Source: Schlesneria sp. (GTDB lineage Bacteria > Planctomycetota > Planctomycetia > Planctomycetales > Planctomycetaceae). Taken from it: DNA of 64,000 nucleotides. This document shows positions 20,364-28,761 of this stretch, piece by piece (the stretch's first letter is position 1; each line of letters opens with the position of its first letter). The stretch covers positions 175,051 through 239,050 of the forward strand of contig JAQGHU010000074.1 in the NCBI GenBank assembly GCA_028291515.1, in the 5' to 3' direction. A model generated the notes under the pieces. That model saw only the letters and a list, made by a program, of their open reading frames with translations, was not told the origin of the DNA and made no database searches. The position numbers and the translations under genes were made by a program.

Positions 20364-21671
20364 ATGTTGACTCTTTCGACTGGACGCGCACATACGGATT
20401 GTGACGGAACGACGCGGCGAAATTTCCTACAAGCAGGGGCCTTGGGAGGCGTCGGGCTAACTTTGGCAGATCTCCTCGCCGCGCGAACCCAGGCAGCCGA
20501 AGTGGGCCAACCAGTGAAATCGACATCGGTTGTCTGGTTATGGCTGGGAGGTGGTCCGACCCACATCGAAACATTCGACCCGAAAATGACGGCACCGTCG
20601 GAATATCGCAGCGTCACGGGCGAGACGCTGACGAACGTTCCGGGACTGACAATCGGCGGCCATTTCAATGAGACTGCGCAAGTCGCGGACAAGATGGCAT
20701 TCGTCCGTTCCTTCGCGCACACCAATAGCGGACACGGGGGCGGAACTCATTTCGTGATGACGGGGTATGACAATCGAAACGTCGACAATGGGGGACTTCC
20801 CTCGCGACCATCGATTGGTTCCATTACGTCCAAGATCCGCGGTTCGAATCATCCCCAGAATGGGATGCCGACGTATGTTCGACTAGGAAATATTGGTGCC
20901 GATGGCCCTGCCTTCCTGGGACCGGCCTACGCTCCATTCGATCCGAATGGGCAAGCTCGTCGAAACATGAATCTCGAAACAAAATATGATCGATTCGACG
21001 ACCGCCGGGAACTGCTGAGCAGCCTAGATCGATTTCAGCGCGAATCCGATACTCGTGGTGTGATGAATGGCCTTGATGCGTTCGAGCAGCAAGCCTTCCA
21101 CATGCTGCTTGGCAAGTCGTCCGAGGCGTTCAATGTCGACAAAGAGGACGAAGCGACACGCAAGCGATACGGCAAGGATCCGTTGGCTCAGCAGATGCTT
21201 GTTGCTCGCCGCCTGGTTGAAGCCGGCTGCGGATTTGTCACGATCAACTATGGCGGCTGGGACATGCATGGAACGATCGAGCAAGGCCTAAAACGCCGCG
21301 TTCCAGCACTCGATCACGCGATCGCGTCGTTCGTGACGGACATCGCTGCGCGCGGCCTGACTGAGGATGTGCTGCTCGTCATCTCAGGTGAATTCGGTCG
21401 AACGCCGCGAATCAATCGCAATGGCGGGCGCGATCACTGGGCGCCTCTCAGTACGCTCGCATTGTCCGGCGGCAGCTTCCAGATGGGTCAGGTCGTCGGT
21501 GATTCGATGTCCAAGGCTGACGTTCCCAAGACCAGTCCTATCAGACCACAAGACTTGATGGCGACAGTCTTCCATCACCTGGGCCTGGATCCGAAAACAC
21601 AGTTCGTCAATCAAGGCGGCCGACCGGTCTATATGCTCGAACAGGGCCAGGTCATCTCCGAATTGGTCTGA
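20364..21671 (+). CDS. DUF1501 family protein, Tat signal
   Basis: A 435-residue secreted protein of the DUF1501 (sulfatase-like) family, abundant in planctomycetes. It has a twin-arginine signal (TTRRNFLQAGALGGVGLTLA), then the family hallmarks VVWLWLGGGPTHIETFDPK, SFAHTNSGHGGGTHFVMTG, a middle RRLVEAGCGFVTINYGGWDMHG, SGEFGRTPRINRNGGRDHW and the C-terminal RPQDLMATVFHHLGLD. Function is not established; these genes often pair with DUF1549/DUF1553 proteins, but none is next to it here. The Asp-box protein follows 37 nt later on the same strand, so the two may form a unit. Confidence 0.92.
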   Translation: MLTLSTGRAHTDCDGTTRRNFLQAGALGGVGLTLADLLAARTQAAEVGQPVKSTSVVWLWLGGGPTHIETFDPKMTAPSEYRSVTGETLTNVPGLTIGGHFNETAQVADKMAFVRSFAHTNSGHGGGTHFVMTGYDNRNVDNGGLPSRPSIGSITSKIRGSNHPQNGMPTYVRLGNIGADGPAFLGPAYAPFDPNGQARRNMNLETKYDRFDDRRELLSSLDRFQRESDTRGVMNGLDAFEQQAFHMLLGKSSEAFNVDKEDEATRKRYGKDPLAQQMLVARRLVEAGCGFVTINYGGWDMHGTIEQGLKRRVPALDHAIASFVTDIAARGLTEDVLLVISGEFGRTPRINRNGGRDHWAPLSTLALSGGSFQMGQVVGDSMSKADVPKTSPIRPQDLMATVFHHLGLDPKTQFVNQGGRPVYMLEQGQVISELV

Positions 21672-21708
21672 GCATCGAACGTCACCGTCATCACGGGAGC
21701 CAGCCTCG

Positions 21709-22806
21709 ATGCGAAACACTTTGTTCCTACTAGCGGCCTTCGCTGCGACGCCTGCGATCGCTGCTGAGCCTGCGTTTGAACCAGGCGTCTGGACCAAAGT
21801 GACACCCGCCGGTGTCGTAATGACTCGTGAGAACCACGTGTTCTGCCAAGGGGTCACGCTTGATTTGAAGAACCCTCGCACCTTGTATCTTTGCGTTTGC
21901 GCTTATGATGCTGCAAAGGGAGGGCTCTTCAAGACAACAGACAGGGGTGCCACTTGGAAAAAGATTGGGCAACTGGATGAACCGCTGCATGTGGCGATCG
22001 ATCCAGACGACTCCAATCACCTCTACTGCGTCGACGGCGTTCGGGGAGGGACGCTCGGTTTCTGGGATTCTCGAGACGGAGGTGAAAGCTGGTCGATGCC
22101 CGAGGGGTTTAAGAAGGCCACGGAGAAGCCCGTTGGCACGCGGGACTTATACCACCTGGCAACCAATCCGACCGACTTCAAGCACATCCTGGTCAGCTTC
22201 CATTCGCCATGGGCCGACGGGAACAATTGCGGAGTACTGGAGAGCAAAGATGGTGGCGAATCCTGGGTTGCTCACGATGCCCCGCCAACACTTAAGGGCG
22301 GGTACGGAATGGCGGTGTTCTTCCTATTTGACCCGGCTAAGAAGATCGGCGATGGACAAACGTGGCTGTTTACAGCTCAGGAAGGGGGCTTCTTCAAGAC
22401 GACTGACGCCGGTAAGTCGTGGTCATTGGTCTATCGATCGCAGATGACTCATGGCGGCAATCAAATCTATCGAGCGCAAGATGGAACCCTGTATTCAGGC
22501 GGCTATCAATATCCCGCTCGCAGCACGGATAATGGATCGTCCTGGCAGCCGATCAAGCAGGGGTTACCCTATAGCTGGTACATGGGGATCTGCGGCGACG
22601 GGCAGAACATCTATACCGCGAGCACCGGCGAAAAGCAGCCGTTTTTTGTGTCCGCCGAAAGTGATGGCGTCACGTGGAAGCCGATGAACGATCAGAAATT
22701 CTCGGCAGTTCCTTTCGAGATGGCGCTCGATCCGGTGAATCGGATTCTCTACTCAGCAAGCTGGGAAGAAGGACTGCTGGCGATCAAGCTGCCTGCCGAC
22801 AAGTAA
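21709..22806 (+). CDS. secreted Asp-box (BNR) beta-propeller protein
   Basis: A 365-residue exported protein (signal MRNTLFLLAAFAATPAIA) with at least five Asp-box motifs of the S/T-x-D-x-G-x-T/S-W type: TTDRGATW, SRDGGESW, SKDGGESW, TTDAGKSW and STDNGSSW, plus a degenerate ESDGVTW. Asp boxes mark beta-propellers of the sialidase, sortilin/Vps10 and photosystem-assembly type. No catalytic sialidase residues can be identified by eye, so binding or hydrolysis of a sugar is unproven. It is encoded right after a DUF1501 gene and convergent with a second DUF1501 gene. Confidence 0.85.
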   Translation: MRNTLFLLAAFAATPAIAAEPAFEPGVWTKVTPAGVVMTRENHVFCQGVTLDLKNPRTLYLCVCAYDAAKGGLFKTTDRGATWKKIGQLDEPLHVAIDPDDSNHLYCVDGVRGGTLGFWDSRDGGESWSMPEGFKKATEKPVGTRDLYHLATNPTDFKHILVSFHSPWADGNNCGVLESKDGGESWVAHDAPPTLKGGYGMAVFFLFDPAKKIGDGQTWLFTAQEGGFFKTTDAGKSWSLVYRSQMTHGGNQIYRAQDGTLYSGGYQYPARSTDNGSSWQPIKQGLPYSWYMGICGDGQNIYTASTGEKQPFFVSAESDGVTWKPMNDQKFSAVPFEMALDPVNRILYSASWEEGLLAIKLPADK

Positions 22807-22848
22807 AATGGCTGTAGCTAATCTCGGCAAGAGCGTGGGTCTTCATGT

Positions 22849-24219
22849 TCACGCTTCTCTGCCGGAGTAAAGCGGCTCGATGACCGCTCCATTTCGTAGC
22901 GCGTTCGGTCGACCGAGTGGATCTTGAAGATGGACTTCTTCGCCGATCCCCAGTGCGTTGTAGACCGTCGTGCAGAGATCGGCGGGCGACCAGGCTCGTG
23001 AGACGGGATAAGCGGCAATGGAGTCTGATTGCCCGATGACCTGACCGCCGCGGACTCCCGCCCCGGCTGCCAGCAATGAATAAACGGAGGCCCAGTGGTC
23101 GCGGCCGGGAAGCGCCTCGCCGGGCAGGTTCGAAACCTTTGGGGTCCGACCGAATTCGCTCATCACGATAACCAGCGTTTGATCCAGCAATCCGCTCGCC
23201 GACAGATCATCCATCAATGCGGCGAGACCTCGATCAACCTGCGGTAGCAATGCATTTTTGAGCTTGCCCCAGTTGTCGACGTGCGTATCCCAGGTTTGCA
23301 CAATGCCCATCGTCGCTTGGATGACGGGAACGCCAACCTCCACCAATCGACGAGCCAACAGCAGCGACTGACCAAATTTATTGCGTCCGTACCGATCACG
23401 GGTCTCGGGGGTTTCGCGGTCAAGCTGAAACGACGTAGTCACCTTGGCCGAGGTCAACAGCGAGAACGCAACGCCCTGTTGATCGGTAAATGCCTTCGAG
23501 CGATCCGCACCCAGCGGAAGCGGAGCGTTAACCTGATCGAGCAGTTCGCGGCGCGACTGCAGACGCTGTGGAGTCACCCCGGCTTGAAGCGACAGGGCAT
23601 CAACCTTAAACGATGGATCGTTCGGGTCCTGGCTGATCTGCCACGGATCGTGCTTGGGACCGAGGAACCCTGAGTACTGACCCGGCCAGGTCAACGGTCC
23701 TTCGATGTAGTAGTTCGGCAGCGAGACTCCGGTCGGCACTCCGTTGGAACTCGGACGGAGATAGTCGACAGCGGCGGCCATGTTCGGAAAGTCGGTCCGC
23801 GACTGGACGCGATCCAAGTCGCTGGCTCCGCGCGGGACTGGTGTTGGTCGGCCTGTCAGCGCAACGTGTGTTGCCAACAAGTGATTGTGTTCCGTGTGCG
23901 ACATGCTTCGCACGATCGACCACCGATTCGCTTGCTCCGCCAACAACGGCAGATGCTGACTGAACGCGACTCCTGGGATTGCCGTTGAAATCGACGAGAA
24001 CTCACCGCGAATTTCGAGGGCCGCTTGCGGCTTGGGATCCAGCGAATCGAGCTGACTCAGACCGCCGCTCATCAGCACAAACACGACGGATTTCGCTCGT
24101 CCCGCCCCGGGATAGGCGAAGACCGTTGGAGAAAGTGCAGGCAACCCCGCAGCGACGACTCCGGCAGCAGAAGCTTGTAGAAAGCCGCGCCGTCCCACGC
24201 GATAAAGCGGATTATGCAT
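22849..24219 (-). CDS. DUF1501 family protein, Tat signal
   Basis: A 456-residue second DUF1501 protein, on the opposite strand. It has a twin-arginine-like signal (GRRGFLQASAAGVVAAGLPA), the opening VVFVLMSGGLSQLDSLDPKP, SHTEHNHLLATHVALTGRP, a long middle, VIVMSEFGRTPKVSN, GRDHWASVYSLLAAGAGVRGG and the closing RAWSPADLCTTVYNALGI. It is only distantly similar to the copy at 20364, so it is not a recent duplicate. Biochemical role unknown. ATG at 24219 begins the signal directly. Confidence 0.92.
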   Translation of the reverse strand: MHNPLYRVGRRGFLQASAAGVVAAGLPALSPTVFAYPGAGRAKSVVFVLMSGGLSQLDSLDPKPQAALEIRGEFSSISTAIPGVAFSQHLPLLAEQANRWSIVRSMSHTEHNHLLATHVALTGRPTPVPRGASDLDRVQSRTDFPNMAAAVDYLRPSSNGVPTGVSLPNYYIEGPLTWPGQYSGFLGPKHDPWQISQDPNDPSFKVDALSLQAGVTPQRLQSRRELLDQVNAPLPLGADRSKAFTDQQGVAFSLLTSAKVTTSFQLDRETPETRDRYGRNKFGQSLLLARRLVEVGVPVIQATMGIVQTWDTHVDNWGKLKNALLPQVDRGLAALMDDLSASGLLDQTLVIVMSEFGRTPKVSNLPGEALPGRDHWASVYSLLAAGAGVRGGQVIGQSDSIAAYPVSRAWSPADLCTTVYNALGIGEEVHLQDPLGRPNALRNGAVIEPLYSGREA

Positions 24220-24476
24220 CTTGCGGTCTCACCGAGTGAGGAAGTCGAGGCGGGAAAGTTGGCGGGCACATCATCTAGTTTATCGGATCATTTCCTCACA
24301 ACAAGGCAAGCTTTTATGGAAGGAGTGAATTCTTCAAAGCCATTTTCATGCCTAACTTCCGGCCAGACTTGGAATTGACGCTATTTTTACAATGACCTAG
24401 AACCCGGTGCGGTCTGAGGCGAGAAACGTCCGGTGAACCTGGTAACTGCAGGCCGCTTCGGATGGAGCCTGCGCGA

Positions 24477-26336
24477 ATGATGTTGAATGAATCTCTGACC
24501 CGTCGCGATCTGCTGACACTTATCACCTATTCGGTCTTGTTGTTTGGCGTGGCGATCGTCAGTGGACGACCGCTGACTCTGCATGAATGCGTGCTGCCTC
24601 AAACGGCTCGTTCGATGTTCGCCGATCGAGACTTCGTGATCCCGAAGATCAATGGTCACGTGGGGACAGGTGCGGACACCGCCATGCCTTCGGAACCGTG
24701 GGTCGAAAGCCCGCCGCTTCCGCAATGGATTACGGTCGCACTGGCGACACCATTCGGGCGATGCGACAGCGAAGCCATCGTCCGCATCGGCCCCATGCTG
24801 GTCGGAACGCTGGTTGTGCTGCTGACTGCTTGGATGGCAACACTGTGGTATGGCAGATCGTTAGGCCTACTGGCGGGACTGGTGCTCGCCACAACGCTGG
24901 AATTCACTCGTTACAGTTGGCTCGCCGAAGACGAAATTTACCTGTGCGGAATCGTGACGGCGGTCGTCGCACTCTTCGTGAAGATTGAATTCGGGGGTGG
25001 CCAGCCTGAACTGGACATCAATCCGAACCAATCTTGGCTTAGCTACGTGATGACGATCCTATTCGGTGCTCGTTCAAGATGGTTCACGGCATTCTACATT
25101 GCGATGGGAGCCACCAATCTGGTGAAGGGGTTGGCCTTCGGAACCGTGATGGCCTCAATTCCGTTGTTCGCATTCCTGGTACTCAGCCTGCAACCCAAGC
25201 GCATTGCAAAGTATGTCTGGGTCTGGGGAGTCGTCCTGTTTCTGGCTGTCATGTTCGCGTGGCCGCTGGCTGCTTACAGCCGATACCCCGATGCATTCGA
25301 TGTCTGGCACTTCGACCTGTTTGGCCGATTGCGGGGAACCTACAAAGAGATCAACGAGCCAATCTGGTACTACCCGGTCAACCTGTTGTGGATGCTGATG
25401 CCTTGGACATTCGTGATCCCGTTGGGACTGGTTGTCTCAAGCACAGCCGCTTGGCGCGATCGGAGATCGCCGGAACGATTCCTATGGTGCTGGGCCTTCC
25501 TGGTCCCGGCGGTCTTTTCGATTCCGGGTGGAAAGCATCACCACTACATGCTGCACGCCCTCGCTCCGTGGGCCATCCTGGGAGCATTGGGGGTTCGCCA
25601 GCTTCGTTGTCTAGCCGCAAATTGGCCGCAGTGGTTGACACATCCCGCTACGAGCGCGATCGGCTATGGATTGCCCGCGGCCGCAGTCCTCACGATTCTG
25701 GGCACTAAGGTTCCCGGACCAACTTGGTTAGCGGGCGCATTGATGTGCGCGATCCCCCTGGTCGCCGGATTACTGGCCTTCGCGGTGATCGATCGAACCG
25801 CCTGGCGTGCTGGGGCTGTCGCCTTCGTCACGCTGCTGGGGTGCTACGTTGGCGGTCATTTCTTCGCGGCTGAACACATCGACAGCAACCGGCACGATGT
25901 CACTTTTCTGAGATCGGTCCGGCAGCGAATTGAAGCCGAACGACTACCAATTCTCGTCGATATGAGCGCGAATTCGTTTCATGGATTGATGGGGCTGTTT
26001 TACATGCCCGACGATGCGATCTTGCTGCACAACCCAAGCTTCCTCGGTGCCACCGAGATTACCGCTCCGGAGGTCTTCGTGGTTGCGATGGAATCGCTGA
26101 AGGACGAGATCGGTGCGTGGGGAACTGTGGAGGCGATGGAAACGAGTCGACGGATCCCTCGCGCCCGAACGTCGAAGGACAAGTTGACTCTGTTCCGATT
26201 GAAATTTGACGAGAGCGTTGCACGACTTCCCGCTCACAACATTCGCGTCACGCCCATGCAGGCGATGAACCGTGCCGCGGGACCATTCTTGTCACCGAAG
26301 CTGGCTGAAAAGCTCGAAGTCGGCACGACTAAGTAG
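24477..26336 (+). CDS. membrane glycosyltransferase, ArnT/PMT (GT39/GT83) type
   Basis: A 619-residue integral membrane protein of the dolichyl-phosphate-mannose/ArnT transferase superfamily. It has about 11-12 hydrophobic helices, and the first periplasmic loop carries the HECVLPQTARSM acidic motif followed by DFVIPKINGH, matching the lipid-sugar transferase pattern. HHHYMLHALAPWAILG-type helices are near residue 355 and a C-terminal soluble domain of about 150 residues follows. It likely transfers a sugar from undecaprenyl phosphate to a cell-surface acceptor; donor and acceptor are unknown. The ATG at 24477 is favoured by GGAG 8 nt upstream over the ATG at 24462. Confidence 0.8.
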   Translation: MMLNESLTRRDLLTLITYSVLLFGVAIVSGRPLTLHECVLPQTARSMFADRDFVIPKINGHVGTGADTAMPSEPWVESPPLPQWITVALATPFGRCDSEAIVRIGPMLVGTLVVLLTAWMATLWYGRSLGLLAGLVLATTLEFTRYSWLAEDEIYLCGIVTAVVALFVKIEFGGGQPELDINPNQSWLSYVMTILFGARSRWFTAFYIAMGATNLVKGLAFGTVMASIPLFAFLVLSLQPKRIAKYVWVWGVVLFLAVMFAWPLAAYSRYPDAFDVWHFDLFGRLRGTYKEINEPIWYYPVNLLWMLMPWTFVIPLGLVVSSTAAWRDRRSPERFLWCWAFLVPAVFSIPGGKHHHYMLHALAPWAILGALGVRQLRCLAANWPQWLTHPATSAIGYGLPAAAVLTILGTKVPGPTWLAGALMCAIPLVAGLLAFAVIDRTAWRAGAVAFVTLLGCYVGGHFFAAEHIDSNRHDVTFLRSVRQRIEAERLPILVDMSANSFHGLMGLFYMPDDAILLHNPSFLGATEITAPEVFVVAMESLKDEIGAWGTVEAMETSRRIPRARTSKDKLTLFRLKFDESVARLPAHNIRVTPMQAMNRAAGPFLSPKLAEKLEVGTTK

Positions 26337-26504
26337 TCGTTCTCGCAAAGGCGAATACAGTACCGACGGAATGCTGCAACCCACCAGCGGTGCGCGATTC
26401 TCACGGCGCCGCTCCAGACTGTCGAAGGCGTGACCAGCGTCCATTGCCAAATCGGCCGCGCCGCGTCACGATTCTCGCCAGTCTCAACTTCTGGAAAGAA
26501 CATC

Positions 26505-27755
26505 ATGCTGACACTCGAGAGATTTTCATTTGGCGTCGGAGACCGATTCGCTCATCAAGCCAAGGCACAACTGCGGGCCTTTCAAATGCTGGCGAAGGAC
26601 GGCGTCGAAGTCGTGCCGGTTTGGAACAAGTCGAATCGTGAGCACACGTTTATTGGGTCTGAACCACAAAGCGTCTTCGATGCAGCGCAAGCGGCAGTCA
26701 AAGACTTGAACTGGACGCCGGGCTGGCATATCGATGCCGACCACATCCGGTTGGAAACCGTCGATCGATTCATGAGTTGCTCCGATTTTTTCACGATCGA
26801 CGTGGCTGATTCGATTGGAAAGCCGGCCGCGGCCAGCGACGTGCAGCAATTTGTCGCGAAACATCCTGAACTAGTCGGTCGCCTCAGTATTCCAGGCATC
26901 AGCGCCCCGCTGACGATTACTCGCCAGGATGTCGAACGCGTCGCCGCCAAGTACTTGCTGGCCGTTCAGGATGCCGGGAAGATCTATCGCTATATTTCCG
27001 CCGCCAAAGGTGAAGCGAACATCATCGCGGAAGTCTCGATGGATGAGACTGACGCTCCACAGACTCCGCCTGAACTCCTGATCATCCTTGCTGCGCTCGC
27101 CGACGAGAAAGTGCGACTGCAAACGATCGCGCCGAAATTCACCGGCCGATTCAACAAGGGGGTCGACTACGTCGGCGATCTCGTCCAGTTCGAAAAGGAA
27201 TTCAACGACGATCTGGCAGTGATCGCGCAGGCGGTGAAACAATACGGGCTGCCGGCCAACTTGAAGCTTAGTGTTCACAGCGGCAGTGACAAGTTCAGTA
27301 TCTACCCGATCATTCGCAAAGCGCTGCAGCGCACCGGTGCCGGTCTGCACGTGAAGACGGCCGGAACAACGTGGATGGAAGAATTGATCGGGCTATCTGA
27401 AGCGGGTGGCGATGGACTGGCACTCGCCAAGGAAATCTACGCGTACGCTCTGGAACACGTCGACGAGTTGTGTGCGCCGTACGCCAGCGTGATTGATATT
27501 GATCGAGCCAAGCTGCCCAGTGCCTCGACGGTGAACGGTTGGACCGGGCCGCAACTGGCAAATGCCTTGCGGCATATTCCCAATCATCCCGAGTTCAACG
27601 CGAACATTCGTCAATTGCTGCACGTCTCGTTCAAGATCGCGGCGAAGGCGGGTACTCGCTATACCGACCTGTTGAAGGCGAACGAAGCAATCGTCGCCAA
27701 GCAGGTCACAGAGAACATCTACGAACGTCACATGCGACCGCTGTTCATCGGCTAA
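26505..27755 (+). CDS. uxaE: tagaturonate epimerase (UxaE-like)
   Basis: A 416-residue cytoplasmic protein matching the tagaturonate/fructuronate epimerase family: MLTLERFSFGVGDRFAHQAK at the start, VPVWNKSNREHTFIGS, WHIDADHIRLETVDRFM, ILAALADEKVRLQTIAPKFTGRFNKGVDYVGDL, KLSVHSGSDKFSIYPII and LHVKTAGTTWMEE. Family members interconvert D-tagaturonate and D-fructuronate in hexuronate breakdown, using a metal held by His residues such as those in IDADHI and VHSGSDK. Start ATG at 26505 has GGAAAGAA. It is followed 39 nt later by an aldo/keto reductase on the same strand, suggesting a sugar-acid catabolic pair. Confidence 0.8.
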   Translation: MLTLERFSFGVGDRFAHQAKAQLRAFQMLAKDGVEVVPVWNKSNREHTFIGSEPQSVFDAAQAAVKDLNWTPGWHIDADHIRLETVDRFMSCSDFFTIDVADSIGKPAAASDVQQFVAKHPELVGRLSIPGISAPLTITRQDVERVAAKYLLAVQDAGKIYRYISAAKGEANIIAEVSMDETDAPQTPPELLIILAALADEKVRLQTIAPKFTGRFNKGVDYVGDLVQFEKEFNDDLAVIAQAVKQYGLPANLKLSVHSGSDKFSIYPIIRKALQRTGAGLHVKTAGTTWMEELIGLSEAGGDGLALAKEIYAYALEHVDELCAPYASVIDIDRAKLPSASTVNGWTGPQLANALRHIPNHPEFNANIRQLLHVSFKIAAKAGTRYTDLLKANEAIVAKQVTENIYERHMRPLFIG

Positions 27756-27794
27756 TCGTCGCTAAGAACGTCGTTCCGTTTCGGGGAAATCAAT

Positions 27795-28727
27795 ATGCAA
27801 ACTCGCACGCTCGGCAAGACAGGTTTGGAACTTCCGATTCTCAGCTTTGGCGCGTCGTCGCTGGGCCAGGAATTTCGCAGCGTCCAATTGGAAGACGCAC
27901 TGCAAAGCGTACGAGTCGCCTTGGATTGCGGCCTGAACTTCATCGATACCTCGCCGTTCTACGGCCGTGGGATGAGCGAAGTGATGCTCGGCATCGCCTT
28001 GCGCGGTGTCCCGCGCGACAGCTATACCCTATGCACCAAACTGGGACGTTACGACCTGAGCCATTTTGACTTCAGCGCGAAGCGTGTTGCTGAGAGCGTC
28101 GATGTCAGCCTGCATCGCTTGGGGACCGATCATCTCGACATCATCCTTTGCCATGACATCGAGTTTGTGCCGATGCAGCAAATTGTTGACGTGACGATTC
28201 CGGCACTGCGCAAGATTCAGCAATCGGGCAAAGTGCGATTCATTGGATTCAGCGGCTATCCCCAAAAGATCTTCCGCTTCATCTGTGACCAGACAGAGGT
28301 GGACTGTGTGCTGTCATATAACCAGTACACTCTGCAAAACACGCGATTCGTTGACGAATCGGTGCCATACCTGAAAGCAAAAGGTGTCGGTGTGATGAAT
28401 GCGGGGCCGTTCAGCGCCCGCCTATTGACGAACGCCCCGCTGCCGGCTTGGCTGAAAGAACCAGAAGCGGTGAAGGACGCTGCTCGACGCGCAGCAGCAT
28501 TGTGCGCAAAGCAGGGCGTCGACATCGCGAAGCTCGCCGTCCAGTTTTCGTGTGCTCATCCCGACGTGGCCACGACTGTCGCCGGCAGCGCCAATCCGAA
28601 CAACATCCGCAATTGGGCTCAATGGCTCGCCGAGCCGCTGGATGAGCAGCTGCTGCGTGACGTGCAGGCCATTTTTGCACCCGTCAAAAACCTGGGCCAT
28701 GCGGAAGGGCTGCCGGAAAACAATTGA
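27795..28727 (+). CDS. aldo/keto reductase (L-galactose/L-fucose dehydrogenase-like)
   Basis: A 310-residue NAD(P)-dependent oxidoreductase with the catalytic tetrad visible: Asp in INFIDTSPFYGR-like (LNFIDTSPFYG), Tyr in the same motif, Lys in LCTKLGRY and His in IILCHDIEF. The barrel continues through GKVRFIGFSGYP, SYNQYTLQNTRF, KGVGVMNAGPFSARLLTN and the late VATTVAGSANPNNIRNW nucleotide-binding end. It most resembles the aldose 1-dehydrogenase branch (L-galactose, L-fucose). Encoded just after uxaE, so its substrate is probably in the same sugar pathway; this is inference. Confidence 0.85.
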   Translation: MQTRTLGKTGLELPILSFGASSLGQEFRSVQLEDALQSVRVALDCGLNFIDTSPFYGRGMSEVMLGIALRGVPRDSYTLCTKLGRYDLSHFDFSAKRVAESVDVSLHRLGTDHLDIILCHDIEFVPMQQIVDVTIPALRKIQQSGKVRFIGFSGYPQKIFRFICDQTEVDCVLSYNQYTLQNTRFVDESVPYLKAKGVGVMNAGPFSARLLTNAPLPAWLKEPEAVKDAARRAAALCAKQGVDIAKLAVQFSCAHPDVATTVAGSANPNNIRNWAQWLAEPLDEQLLRDVQAIFAPVKNLGHAEGLPENN

Positions 28728-28761
28728 GTGAAATCTGCGCCGTCGATCACGTCTGCTCCAT

